Part shown: one piece after another, positions 41,515-50,044 of the stretch | Numbering within the stretch: position 1 is the first letter of the stretch | Layout of the letters: every line of letters begins with the position of its first letter | NCBI RefSeq assembly: GCF_002564045.1 | Contig: NZ_PDJK01000002.1 | Span: 1,736,001 to 1,800,000, forward strand | Direction: 5' to 3' | Origin: Amycolatopsis sulphurea | GTDB taxonomy: Bacteria; Actinomycetota; Actinomycetes; Mycobacteriales; Pseudonocardiaceae | Length of the DNA stretch: 64,000 nt | Position numbers and translations under genes: made by a program | Notes under the pieces: model-generated | The model's database searches: none | Told to the model about the DNA's origin: nothing | What the model saw: the letters and a program-made list of their open reading frames with translations, nothing else

Positions 41515-41841
41515 CTCCCCCTAGCTCTCCCGGACCCTTACAGCCCGGCGGTGCTCCCACCGGGACGCGTACGTTTGAATCAACCCAGGCTAGTACTTCA
41601 CCCGACGGGGTTCGATGATGACACCGCGCAGCGTGGCAGGAAATGCGCGGGAATGCCAGTCACCCCCATGATCACTCGGCCGGAGCAGCCGGTTCCCGAA
41701 CCACCCGACTTCGGGTCGAGACCGAACGGAGCAACGCCGGGAGCACCCCCGGATGGGTGGAACGCGGACTTACGGGCAGTGCCGCGGCCCCCGGTCGCTC
41801 GCCGCCCGGCCCGGCCCCGGCCAGTCGGGCATAGTGGCCCG
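41515..41841. promoter_or_regulatory. Divergent region between the XRE gene and the metallo-hydrolase
   Basis: 327 bp without a convincing gene. TTGAATCAACCCAGGCTAGTAC at about 41575-41595 is an AT-richer segment that could be promoter sequence for the XRE gene or the opposite side. No repeats are recognised. Confidence 0.3.
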
Positions 41842-42762
41842 GTGATCGATCGTTCCCCCGGCGCGGCCCGCGTCGAGCGGCTGGCCGACGACGGCGTCTT
41901 CGGCTACGTGCAGCCAGATGGCTCCTGGTTCATCAACAACTGCGGGTTCGTCGATGCGGGCGGGCACACCGTGCTCATCGACACGTGTGCCACCGAGCGG
42001 CGCACCCGGGCGCTGCTCGCCGCGGTCGAAGCGACCACCGGACCGGTCAGCACCCTGGTCAACACCCACCACCACACCGACCACACGAACGGCAACCACC
42101 TGGTGCCCGCGGCCACCATCGTCGGCCACCGCAAGACGCGCGCGGCCATGCTCGCCGCGGGCCTCCCGCACTACGACGGCGTCTTCGAGGGCGCCGACTG
42201 GGGCGAACTCGCACTGCGCGTGCCCGAGGTCGTCTTCGACGAATGGCTGACCGTCTACGCCGGGCCGACCCGGATCGACCTGATCCACCCCGGGCACGCC
42301 GCGCACACCACCAACGACGTGCTCGCCTGGCTGCCGGAGCAGCGCGTGCTCTTCGCCGGCGATCTGGTGTTCAACGGGGGCAGCCCGTTCGCGCTGATGG
42401 GTTCGGTGGCTGGCTGGCGCGCCGCGCTGGACGTGATCCGGGAACTCGACCCGGTGGTGATCCTGCCCGGCCACGGGCCGGCCGGCGACCTCGCGATGGT
42501 GGACACAGTGGACGCCTACCTGGAATTCGTCCAGCAGACCGCCGAACGCGGCCAGGCGGCGGGCCGGTCACCGCTGGCGCAGGCCACTGAAACCGATCTC
42601 GGCCGGTTCGCCGCGCTCACCGAGCCGGAGCGGCTCGCCGGCAGCCTGCACCGCGCCTACGCCGAGCTGGACGGCGCGGCCTGGGGCGCGGACCTCGACC
42701 TGGCCGCCGCACTCGCGGACATGATCACCTACCACGGTGGTCCGATCCACTGCTTCGCCTGA
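41842..42762 (+). CDS. MBL-fold metallo-hydrolase
   Basis: This 306-aa metallo-beta-lactamase-fold hydrolase has the metal motif VNTHHHTDHTNGNHLV (HxHxDH), IHPGHAAHTTNDVLAWLPE with the next His, FAGDLVFNGGSPFALMG with the bridging Asp and VVILPGHGPAGDL with the last His. It resembles SoxH/quinoprotein-relay type or cyclase-like hydrolases of unknown substrate. The frame is open far upstream, but GTG 41842 is where homology starts. Confidence 0.88.
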   Translation: MIDRSPGAARVERLADDGVFGYVQPDGSWFINNCGFVDAGGHTVLIDTCATERRTRALLAAVEATTGPVSTLVNTHHHTDHTNGNHLVPAATIVGHRKTRAAMLAAGLPHYDGVFEGADWGELALRVPEVVFDEWLTVYAGPTRIDLIHPGHAAHTTNDVLAWLPEQRVLFAGDLVFNGGSPFALMGSVAGWRAALDVIRELDPVVILPGHGPAGDLAMVDTVDAYLEFVQQTAERGQAAGRSPLAQATETDLGRFAALTEPERLAGSLHRAYAELDGAAWGADLDLAAALADMITYHGGPIHCFA

Positions 42763-42773
42763 ACCGGGTTTCG

Positions 42774-42800
42774 GGTCCGTGAAGGGGCCCTTCACGGACC
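42774..42800. repeat. Family A palindrome (single arm)
   Basis: GGTCCGTGAAGGGGCCCTTCACGGACC is a perfect 27-nt palindrome starting 12 bp after the metallo-hydrolase stop codon and before the 6-phosphogluconate dehydrogenase gene. It is a likely terminator. Confidence 0.78.
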
Positions 42801-42883
42801 GTCGGCATCCGACCGGCGGCGACCTCGGCTGAGCCCCGCCGCGGTCTACCCTCGAACCCGAAGAGACCAACGGAAGGGCTGGC

Positions 42884-44323
42884 ATGAGCAAGAAGGCGAG
42901 CATCGGGGTCACCGGCCTCGCGGTCATGGGCCGTAACCTGGCGCGGAACCTGGCCCGGCACGGGCACACGGTCGCCCTGCACAACCGCTCCGCGGAGCGG
43001 ACCCGCAAGCTCGTCGAGGAGTTCGGCGACGAGGGCGAGTTCATCCCGGCGTACTCCGCGCAGGAGTTCGTCGACGCTCTCCAGCGGCCGCGGCAGATCG
43101 TGATCATGGTCAAGGCGGGCGAGCCGACCGACGCGGTGATCGAGGAGTTCGCGCCCCTGTTGGAGCAGGGTGACGTACTCATCGACGCGGGCAACGCGCA
43201 CTTCGCGGACACACGACGGCGTGAGAAGGCGCTGCGTGAGCGTGGCCTGCACTTCGTCGGCAGCGGCGTGTCCGGCGGCGAAGAAGGCGCCCTGCACGGT
43301 CCGAGCATCATGCCGGGTGGCTCAAAGGAGTCCTACGAGTCCCTCGGGCCGCTGTTCGAGGACATCTCGGCGAAGGTCGACGGCGAGCCGTGCTGCACGC
43401 ACATCGGCGCGGACGGCGCGGGCCACTTCGTGAAGATGGTGCACAACGGCATCGAGTACGCCGACATGCAGCTGATCGCCGAGTCGTTCGACCTGCTGCG
43501 CGGTGCCGCGGGCTACGCGCCCGCCGAGATCGCCGAAGTGTTCAAGACCTGGAACACCGGGCGGCTCGACTCGTACCTGATCGAGATCACCTCCGAGGTG
43601 CTCAAGCACGTGGACGCCGGCTCCGGGAAGCCATTCGTGGACGTGGTGGAAGACGCTGCGGAACAGAAGGGCACCGGCCGCTGGACCGTGCAGATCGGAC
43701 TGGACCTCGGCGTGCCGATCAGCGGGATCGCGGAAGCGGTGTTCGCGCGTTCGCTGTCCGGCTCGAAGCCGCTTCGTGAGGCCGCGCGCGGCCTGGGCGG
43801 CCCGTCGCGGGCGCCGTTGAACGGGGCCGCGCTGCAGACCTTCGCCGACGACGTGGAGCAAGCGCTGTACGCGTCGAAGGTGGTCGCGTACGCGCAGGGC
43901 TTCAACCAGATCCAGGCAGGCGCCGCAGAATACGGCTGGGACATCGACCTCGGCCGCGTCGCCTCGATCTGGCGTGGTGGCTGCATCATCCGCGCGAAGT
44001 TCCTCAACGACATCACGTCCGCGTACGCGGAGGAGCCTGGCTTGCCGACGCTGCTCACGTCCGGCGGATTCCGCAAGGCGGTGGAGGACGCGCAGGACTC
44101 GTGGCGTTCGGTCATCTCCACCGCCGTGCGTCTCGGCATCCCGACGCCGGGCTTCTCCACCGCACTGGCCTACTACGACGGCCTTCGGGCCGACCGTCTG
44201 CCCGCCGCCCTCGTCCAGGGACAGCGAGACTTCTTCGGCGCGCACACGTACCGCCGCGTCGACCGTCCCGGCTCGTTCCACACACTGTGGGCTGCCACCG
44301 ACCACTCCGAGGTCGACGCCTGA
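42884..44323 (+). CDS. gnd: 6-phosphogluconate dehydrogenase, decarboxylating
   Basis: This 479-aa enzyme oxidises and decarboxylates 6-phosphogluconate to ribulose 5-phosphate, producing NADPH. The Rossmann motif GVTGLAVMGRNLARNLARHG, the arginine in HNRSAERTRKL (NADP preference), the signature GSGVSGGEEGALHGPSIMPG, the active-site lysine in GAGHFVKMVHNGIEY and the C-terminal substrate motif FFGAHTYRR are all intact. Its length is that of the long, dimeric class. Start ATG 42884 is preceded by GGAAGGG. Confidence 0.96.
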   Translation: MSKKASIGVTGLAVMGRNLARNLARHGHTVALHNRSAERTRKLVEEFGDEGEFIPAYSAQEFVDALQRPRQIVIMVKAGEPTDAVIEEFAPLLEQGDVLIDAGNAHFADTRRREKALRERGLHFVGSGVSGGEEGALHGPSIMPGGSKESYESLGPLFEDISAKVDGEPCCTHIGADGAGHFVKMVHNGIEYADMQLIAESFDLLRGAAGYAPAEIAEVFKTWNTGRLDSYLIEITSEVLKHVDAGSGKPFVDVVEDAAEQKGTGRWTVQIGLDLGVPISGIAEAVFARSLSGSKPLREAARGLGGPSRAPLNGAALQTFADDVEQALYASKVVAYAQGFNQIQAGAAEYGWDIDLGRVASIWRGGCIIRAKFLNDITSAYAEEPGLPTLLTSGGFRKAVEDAQDSWRSVISTAVRLGIPTPGFSTALAYYDGLRADRLPAALVQGQRDFFGAHTYRRVDRPGSFHTLWAATDHSEVDA

Positions 44324-44338
44324 CCCCTCGCTTTTCCC

Positions 44339-44397
44339 GGCTGTGAAGGGGCCCTTCACGGACTCTGAGTCCGTGAAGGGCCCCTTCACAGCCTTAC
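44339..44397. repeat. Family A double palindrome between gnd and the ClpC2-like gene
   Basis: A nearly perfect copy of the 21-79 palindrome, touching the TAA of the ClpC2-like gene at 44394-44396. It separates the two convergent genes, supporting bidirectional termination. Confidence 0.8.
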
Positions 44398-45122
44398 TGC
44401 TGCCGCGTCGCGAAGATCTCCGCGACGGCTTCCTTGATCTTGGCCTCGGCGGCGTCCTTGGTGATGCCCAGCTCGGTCAGCACTTCGTAGCCGCCGCCCT
44501 CGCCCTGTTCCAGCAGCGCCAGCAAGAGATGCTCGGTGCCGATGTAGTTGTGCCCGAGACGCAGCCCCTCGCGCAGGGTCAGCTCCATCGTCTTCTTCGC
44601 CGTAGGCGTGAACGGCACCGGATTCGGCGCCGGGTCGATCGGCTCCGGCAACTTCGCCTCCGCGGCCTCCTTCACCGCTTCCAGCGTGGCGCCTTGGAAC
44701 ACAAGCACCCCCGCGGCCAACGCAGCGGGCTCGGATAGCAACCCCAGCACGAGGTGGACGGTGTCGATGCCCGGGCTTTTGGCGTCGAGCGCCGCCTGCT
44801 GTGCCGCGACGATCACATGCCGCGCGCGGTCGGTGTAGCGGCCGTACAACCGCTCGATCGTCGCGCTGGTGTCGGGGCCGTCGGCCTTGGGCACGAAGCG
44901 CTTCTGCGCGGCCTGCTTGGTCACGCCCATGCTGGCGCCGATGTCGGTCCACGAAGCGCCGGACCGCCGGGCCTGATCCACGAAGTGGCCGATCAGATGG
45001 TCGGCCAGCTCCCCGAGGTGCTGCCCGAGGTACACCGCGTCGGTCAGCTGGGCGAGTTGGTCGGTTTCGTTGTTGGCTTTGATCGCGTTGATGAGGTCGT
45101 CGAGTTTCACCGCACCGGTCAT
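44394..45122 (-). CDS. ClpC2-like fused HTH/Clp-N protein
   Basis: This 242-aa protein fuses an N-terminal HTH (about 50-80, GASWTDIGASMGVTKQAAQK) with two Clp-N repeats (about 90-150, YGRYTDRARHVIVAAQQAAL; and about 170-242, VPFTPTAKKTMELTLREGLR plus YIGTEHLLLALLEQGEGGGY). It lacks AAA+ domains. Its architecture and length are those of mycobacterial ClpC2, which as I recall binds Clp-directed cyclic peptides, protects ClpC1 and represses its own promoter. Paired palindromes upstream support autoregulation. The start is ATG 45122. Its split paralogue is at 30435-31180. Confidence 0.88.
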   Translation of the reverse strand: MTGAVKLDDLINAIKANNETDQLAQLTDAVYLGQHLGELADHLIGHFVDQARRSGASWTDIGASMGVTKQAAQKRFVPKADGPDTSATIERLYGRYTDRARHVIVAAQQAALDAKSPGIDTVHLVLGLLSEPAALAAGVLVFQGATLEAVKEAAEAKLPEPIDPAPNPVPFTPTAKKTMELTLREGLRLGHNYIGTEHLLLALLEQGEGGGYEVLTELGITKDAAEAKIKEAVAEIFATRQQ

Positions 45123-45125
45123 GCC

Positions 45126-45170
45126 GTCAACTGTAAGTTGACGAATCCAGGCCGTCAACCTTGGGTTGAC
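45126..45170. promoter_or_regulatory. Paired operators of the ClpC2-like gene
   Basis: GTCAACTGTAAGTTGAC (45126-45142) and GTCAACCTTGGGTTGAC (45154-45170) are perfect 7-3-7 palindromes, 28 bp apart centre to centre, as at the split locus. The first starts 4 bp upstream of the ATG; the second overlaps the stop codon of the upstream oxidoreductase gene. Confidence 0.8.
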
Positions 45171-46390
45171 ACGGTGGCTCGCGTCTTGAGATGTGCCTTG
45201 AGATCGAACGAATCGGCTTCGAGGTCGGCGTAGGACGGCCGCGGTTCGGCAGCGAACAGGCGCCGCGCGGCGATGTGGTCCGGCGGGCGGTTGACCGACT
45301 CCACCGCGATGAGCACGTCGTCCCGGAACGAGAGCACGGAGAACCTGCCCGCCGCCCGGTCGCCGGTGACCACGGTCCGATTCGCCGCCGCGAGGATGCC
45401 CGCGATCTGCAGCTTCGCCCCGGTCTGGTCGGTCCAGAACCACGGCAGGCTGTCGTAGCGGGCACGTTCGCCGGTGATCGCCGCCGCCACCGAACGGCCC
45501 TGATCCACCGCGTTCTGCACGGATTCCAGCCGCGTCACCGCGCCGGCCTGCACACACGGGAAGCTGGCGCAGTCGCCGATCGCGAAGATCTTCGGGTCGC
45601 CGGTGCACAGATGCTCGTCCACCACGACGCCGTTGGCCACGTCCAGCCCGGATTGCTCGGCCAGCGCCGTCTCCGGCAGCACGCCGACCGCGACCACCAC
45701 GAGATCCGCAGGCAATCGGCGGCCGTCCGACAGTTCGACCGACTCCACGCGTCCCGCGCCGCGCAGCGCGCTCACACCGGTGCCGAGCAGCACCGTGTGC
45801 CCGGCCGCGCGGTGGTGCTCGGCGAAGAACCCGGAGATCTCCGGTGACGCGACCCGCGCCAGCAGACGGTCCTGCGCCTCCACCACGGTGACCGGGCGAC
45901 CGGCGTGCGCGGCGAATTCCAGGCCGATGAAGCCGCCGCCAATCACCACCACGTCGCGCGCGGCCGACAGCGAGGCACGCAGCCGATCGGCGTCGTCGCG
46001 GGTGCGCAGCATCAGCACGCCGTCGAGATCGGCGCCGGGCACCGGGAGCGAACGGTTGCGGGCGCCGGTGGCGAGCACCAGATGGTCGTAGCCGAGTTCC
46101 GAACCGTCCACGAGCCGGACCCGCGCGGTCGTGCGATCGATTCCGGCCACCCGGCCGGGCACCAGGCGGATGTCCTTCTCCACGAAGAAGTCCTCCGGCC
46201 GCAGGCGCAGCTGCTCGTCCCCGGCGATACCTTCGAGGTAGGCCTTGGACAGCGGGGGCCGCTGGTACGGTACGCCGGGCTCGTCCCCGATCAGCACCAC
46301 CTGTCCGGCGAATCCCTTGTCCCGCAACGACGCCGCGGTCTGGAACCCACTCTGCCCGGCGCCGACGACGAGGACGGTCTCGGTGCTCAT
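45155..46390 (-). CDS. FAD-dependent NAD(P)H oxidoreductase (ferredoxin reductase-like)
   Basis: This 411-aa enzyme of the rubredoxin/putidaredoxin reductase type has the FAD motif VLVVGAGQSGFQTAASLRDK, PYQRPPLSKAYL, LVLATGARNRSLPVPGADLD, the NAD(P)H motif VVVIGGGFIGLEFAA, FAIGDCASFP and a C-terminal reductase dimer-type domain with the FWTDQTGAKLQIAG motif. Electron partner genes (ferredoxin, P450) are absent nearby. ATG 46390. Its 3' end contains half of the ClpC2-like operator. Confidence 0.9.
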   Translation of the reverse strand: MSTETVLVVGAGQSGFQTAASLRDKGFAGQVVLIGDEPGVPYQRPPLSKAYLEGIAGDEQLRLRPEDFFVEKDIRLVPGRVAGIDRTTARVRLVDGSELGYDHLVLATGARNRSLPVPGADLDGVLMLRTRDDADRLRASLSAARDVVVIGGGFIGLEFAAHAGRPVTVVEAQDRLLARVASPEISGFFAEHHRAAGHTVLLGTGVSALRGAGRVESVELSDGRRLPADLVVVAVGVLPETALAEQSGLDVANGVVVDEHLCTGDPKIFAIGDCASFPCVQAGAVTRLESVQNAVDQGRSVAAAITGERARYDSLPWFWTDQTGAKLQIAGILAAANRTVVTGDRAAGRFSVLSFRDDVLIAVESVNRPPDHIAARRLFAAEPRPSYADLEADSFDLKAHLKTRATVSTQG

Positions 46391-47064
46391 AGCTGCTGCT
46401 CCTCCGGCAAGCGCAGGACCAGACCCGAGTGCTGCTCGGTCTCCGCGAAACCGGTCACCGGACGGTGGAACCGGCCGCCGGCGGCCTCCCTCGACTGGCC
46501 GTGCAGTCCAATATCTCCACCTACATCTGAGCACAACGGCCGATGATCGTCGAGGCGCTCCGGACCGGACCCAACGTGAGCGCCCGCACACTGTTCGCGA
46601 CCAGTACGTTTCGTCCCGCCACGCGGAGATCGTCTCGTTTGAACGGCTCCCGCGTCGCGCAGGACGGCCGAACACGCCCACCGCGAGCGTGCGCCGCCGT
46701 CACACTGTCCATTGTGGACTTAGCGGCCGCGCGGCCCGCAACGATGGCGACTCTGACTCCAAGCCACGGCGGAGCGAGCGTCACTCTCACCCCGCCCGTG
46801 ACGCGAAGGGGCCGCTCGCTCCGTTCTCACACCGCGAACGGGCCACTCACTCCGGCCAGGTGCGCCACGAACGGCCCTCTCACGCCAGCACATGCGCGCG
46901 AACGGCCCCCTCGCACCGACCCACATGCGCCGCGAGCGGTCCCCTCGCACCAGCCACGAACGGCCCGCTCACGCGGGTCTCGCCGGTCAGGCCGGTCACG
47001 CCGCGAACGGCCCGCTCACGCCAGCCGGACCGCGCGAACGGCCCCCTCACACCAACCGCACCAC
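46391..47064. repeat. Non-coding region with a family B degenerate repeat array
   Basis: From about 46800 onward there are eight or so copies of (G)CGAACGGCCC(C/G)CTCAC-like units, separated by short variable spacers such as CCAGCCGG and CATGCGCG. The rest (46391-46800) has no recognised feature. ORFs across the array are by-products of the GC-rich repeats. Confidence 0.55.
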
Positions 47065-47336
47065 AGGGTGTCGGCAAAGTCGGTGTGAGGTGCCCTGCGC
47101 AGACCCGCGGAGGTCCGTGAAGGGGCCCTTCACGGACTCTGAGTCTGTGAAGGGCCCCTTCACAGACCCGGGACAGGTCCGGCGCACACCGCGAGGTGGT
47201 CGCGCGTCTCGAACACCACCGCTTCGCCTGCTGCCGGGCGTGATCGATCGAGATGGCAGGCACCGTCGATGATGACGCGGCCGTCACAGCTCACTCTGCT
47301 GATCACGGGTCCCGACCGACTTTGCCGGGACCCTGC
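47065..47336. mobile_element. MITE-like element, copy 5, inside a family B array
   Basis: This 272-bp element reads AGGGTGTCGGCAAAGTCGGT at the left and ACCGACTTTGCCGGGACCCT at the right. It contains a double family A palindrome (47112-47168), TGGCAGGCACCGTCGATGATG and the reverse complement of the GACCACCTCGCGC block. It is flanked by CAACCGCACCAC on both sides (47053-47064 and 47337-47348). The array itself repeats similar text, so target-site duplication is not proven. Confidence 0.65.
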
Positions 47337-47520
47337 CAACCGCACCACGCGAACGGCCCGCTCACACCAACCGCACCACGCGAACGGGCCACTCACTCCG
47401 GCCAGGTGCGCCACGAACGGCCCGCTCACGCCAACCGCACCGCGCGAACGGCCCGCTCACGCCGGCCACGCAGCGAACGGCCCCCTCGCGACGCGAACGG
47501 GACTTTCGCGTCAACCTTCG
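47337..47520. repeat. Family B array, right part
   Basis: Continuation of the array interrupted by the MITE-like element: about six units of (G)CGAACGG(G/C)CC(G/A)CTCAC, the last merging into GCGAACGGGACTTTCGCG before the DyP peroxidase stop. Confidence 0.55.
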
Positions 47521-47524
47521 CGGC

Positions 47525-48640
47525 TCAAGAAGAGAACACCGTCGACCCCAACGGACGCCCCTCGTCGAAACCCGGCAGGATCAGAAAAGTCCCGCTCGCA
47601 GTAGTAGTCGTGAACGGCAGCAAAGCGTCCCCACCTTCCATATGCGCCAGGGTGGCGGTGAAAGTGCGCAAGTCGTTCTGAAAACTCACGAACACCAACC
47701 CCGGCGCCGGGCTGTCCATGCTGTAGCTGCGCCGAAGCATCGACCCGACGCCGACGACATTCGCGTGCGCGCGGCGGATGTGCGCGTCCGCGGGCACCAG
47801 ATAGCGGCCGTCCGGGGTCTTCGCACCCAGCTCGGGGCCGTCGGCAATAACACCACCGGACAACGGGACCCCGGTGTCACGGCGGCGGCCGAAAACACCC
47901 TCCTGCGCGGCGACCGGCAACCCGGCGAACCGCGTCAGGTCGAGTTCCATCCGCCGGACCACGGCGATCGTCCCGCCCGCCACCGGCGCCGGGCCGGCGA
48001 GCCACAGATCTCGTTGCCGGTCGGCGTCGGTGCGCGGGCCGACGATGCCGTCCACGAAACCCAGCAGGTTCCGCGGCGCGCTCAACTCACCGGTCACCGG
48101 CACGTGCGGACCACGGCTGCCCGACTGCCGCCAACGTTCGCGTACGCCGGGCCGCGCCAGCAACGCAGCCGCAGCGACCGGCGGAACCAGCGGATCACTC
48201 GCACACAATTGGAGCAGCAAATCACCACCGCGCGCCTCCGGAGCGATCGCTTCATGCGACGACGGCGCGAGATCCGTTGCGCCCGGCAGTTTCGGGTCGC
48301 TCTCCCGGACCAGGCGCGGGCCGACGCCGATCGTCACGGTGAGATCGCCCGTGGGCAACCCCAGCAGACGATCGTCGGCGCCGGCGGTGAGCGCTTGGAC
48401 GTGCCGGCCGAGATCGGCCAGTAATGGGCCTGGCGCAACGGAAACATCGGTGACCACGACCAGCAGGTGCGGTTGCGGCGTCCCGGGGAGGGTGACCCCG
48501 GCCTGCAGGGCACCGGTGGCCGCAACGGTGGTCACCACAGGACCGGGTGCGGAGGCGGCGTGGCACCCGGCGGCCAGTCCGGTGGTCACGGCTGCTCCGA
48601 GAAAAGCGCGGCGGGACGATCGGCGCTCGGCGGAATTCAC
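47525..48640 (-). CDS. Tat-exported Dyp-type (heme) peroxidase, EfeB-like
   Basis: The 371-aa protein has a Tat signal peptide (SSRRAFLGAAVTTGLAAG) with possible lipid attachment at the following Cys. The DyP domain has GFVDGIVGPRTD (GxxDG motif with the catalytic Asp), the proximal heme His in DAHIRRAHANVVG and the distal-site arginine in MLRRSYSMD. DyP enzymes oxidise dyes, phenols or heme. The efeU/efeO iron-uptake genes usually associated with EfeB are absent here. GTG 48640 is chosen just before the twin-arginine motif. Confidence 0.88.
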   Translation of the reverse strand: MNSAERRSSRRAFLGAAVTTGLAAGCHAASAPGPVVTTVAATGALQAGVTLPGTPQPHLLVVVTDVSVAPGPLLADLGRHVQALTAGADDRLLGLPTGDLTVTIGVGPRLVRESDPKLPGATDLAPSSHEAIAPEARGGDLLLQLCASDPLVPPVAAAALLARPGVRERWRQSGSRGPHVPVTGELSAPRNLLGFVDGIVGPRTDADRQRDLWLAGPAPVAGGTIAVVRRMELDLTRFAGLPVAAQEGVFGRRRDTGVPLSGGVIADGPELGAKTPDGRYLVPADAHIRRAHANVVGVGSMLRRSYSMDSPAPGLVFVSFQNDLRTFTATLAHMEGGDALLPFTTTTASGTFLILPGFDEGRPLGSTVFSS

Positions 48641-48703
48641 GACGGGCAGCGTGGCAGAAGACGGCGCCGCAGTCGAGTTCCGCTGTCGTGCCAGACTGAG
48701 GGC

Positions 48704-50026
48704 ATGCGTTTTCGCGCCGTTGCGGCGATCCTGGGGTTGTGCACCGTGTTGCTCAGCGGCTGTGGTTCTTCGTCGGCCGAGGGACATCGCCCGGACGGTA
48801 CGGGGGTCACGATCCGGGTACCGGCCGACGCCCCGACGATTTCCGCGGCCGTTTCCCTGGCACAGTCCGGAGATCTGGTGCTGGTCGCGCCAGGGGAATA
48901 CCACGAAACGGTGAAGCTCGACACGCCGCACGTCACGCTCCGCGGCGAAGTGCGGGAGAAAGTAGTCCTCGACGGTCAATTGCAGCGGGACAACGGCGTC
49001 GTCGTTTCCGCACCCGGCGTCGCGGTGGAGAACCTGACGGTGCGGAACAACACGCAGAACGGCGTGCTCGTGACCGGTTCGGTGAAGGCCGCGGCGGGGC
49101 TGCCCGGCCGCGACGGCGGGTACGACACCGGCGACGAACCGATCCGGTTCCTGGACTCGTTCCTCGTCTCGCACGTCACCGCGACCCGCAATGGCCTCTA
49201 CGGAATCTACGCATTTTCCGCGCAGAACGGCGTGATCGAGCAGTCGTACACGTCTGGCGGTGCCGATTCGGGAATCTACGTCGGTCAGTGCAAGCCCTGC
49301 CGGACGGTCGTGCGGGACAACGTCGCCGAGCTCAACGCGGTCGGCTACGAGGGCACGAACGCCGGCGGCGAGATGTACGTCGTCGGCAACCGGTTCAGCG
49401 GCAACCGGGTCGGGCTCACCGCCGATTCCGATCACCAGGAGAAACTGCTGCCGCAGCAGGACGCCGTGGTCGCCGGAAACCTGGTCGCGGGCAACCAGCA
49501 GGCGGCCACGCCGCAGCAGGCCGACGGCGGCTGGGGCATCGGGGTCGGCATCGACGGCGGCAGCGGCAATCAGGTGCTGCGCAACCGGATCAGCGGCAAC
49601 GCCAACGCCGGGCTCGTGCTCACCGCGGGCCAGGACCTTCCGCCACAAGGCAACCGGATCACCGAGGGCGTCTTCGCCGGCAACGGCATCGACGTGGGCT
49701 GGACCTTTCCCGGAACCACGAAGGGCAGCGGAAACTGCGTTGATTCCGGGGAGCTACACACGATTCCGGAGGGACTCGCGACAAGCGCCACGTGTCCCGT
49801 AGCCGCGACCGCCGTTTCCCCGGCCGGCACCTGGCCGGCTCCGAAACCGCCGCCCGGGATCCCGTTCACTGAAGTGGCCGAACCACCGGCGCAGCCGCAG
49901 TTCCCGGACGCGAGCGCCGCCGGGCCGACCCAGGTCCCGGCCGTACCGGCATTTCCGGATCTCACGAAGGTCACGGTTCCGGCGGCCACCCTGCTGGCCG
50001 ACCGGGCTTCGGTGCGGGTCCCCTGA
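48704..50026 (+). CDS. Lipoprotein with right-handed beta-helix repeats
   Basis: This 440-aa lipoprotein has lipobox VLLSGCGS. It shows parallel beta-helix repeats typical of NosD/pectate-lyase-like proteins (VENLTVRNNTQNGVLVTGSV, NGLYGIYAFSAQNGVIEQS, AVVAGNLVAGNQQAATPQQ). A Pro-rich C-terminal region (about 375-420) may span the wall. It binds or cleaves polysaccharide, by inference. ATG 48704. The nearby surface genes suggest an envelope role, but no partner is identified. Confidence 0.82.
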   Translation: MRFRAVAAILGLCTVLLSGCGSSSAEGHRPDGTGVTIRVPADAPTISAAVSLAQSGDLVLVAPGEYHETVKLDTPHVTLRGEVREKVVLDGQLQRDNGVVVSAPGVAVENLTVRNNTQNGVLVTGSVKAAAGLPGRDGGYDTGDEPIRFLDSFLVSHVTATRNGLYGIYAFSAQNGVIEQSYTSGGADSGIYVGQCKPCRTVVRDNVAELNAVGYEGTNAGGEMYVVGNRFSGNRVGLTADSDHQEKLLPQQDAVVAGNLVAGNQQAATPQQADGGWGIGVGIDGGSGNQVLRNRISGNANAGLVLTAGQDLPPQGNRITEGVFAGNGIDVGWTFPGTTKGSGNCVDSGELHTIPEGLATSATCPVAATAVSPAGTWPAPKPPPGIPFTEVAEPPAQPQFPDASAAGPTQVPAVPAFPDLTKVTVPAATLLADRASVRVP

Positions 50027-50044
50027 CGGAAACGGCGGAATACG

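Noticed and set aside
46543..47088. Plus-strand ORF of 181 codons across the family B array
   Set aside because: The Pro/Arg/Thr-rich product reflects the repeated GCGAACGGCCC unit, and no start context or domain is seen.
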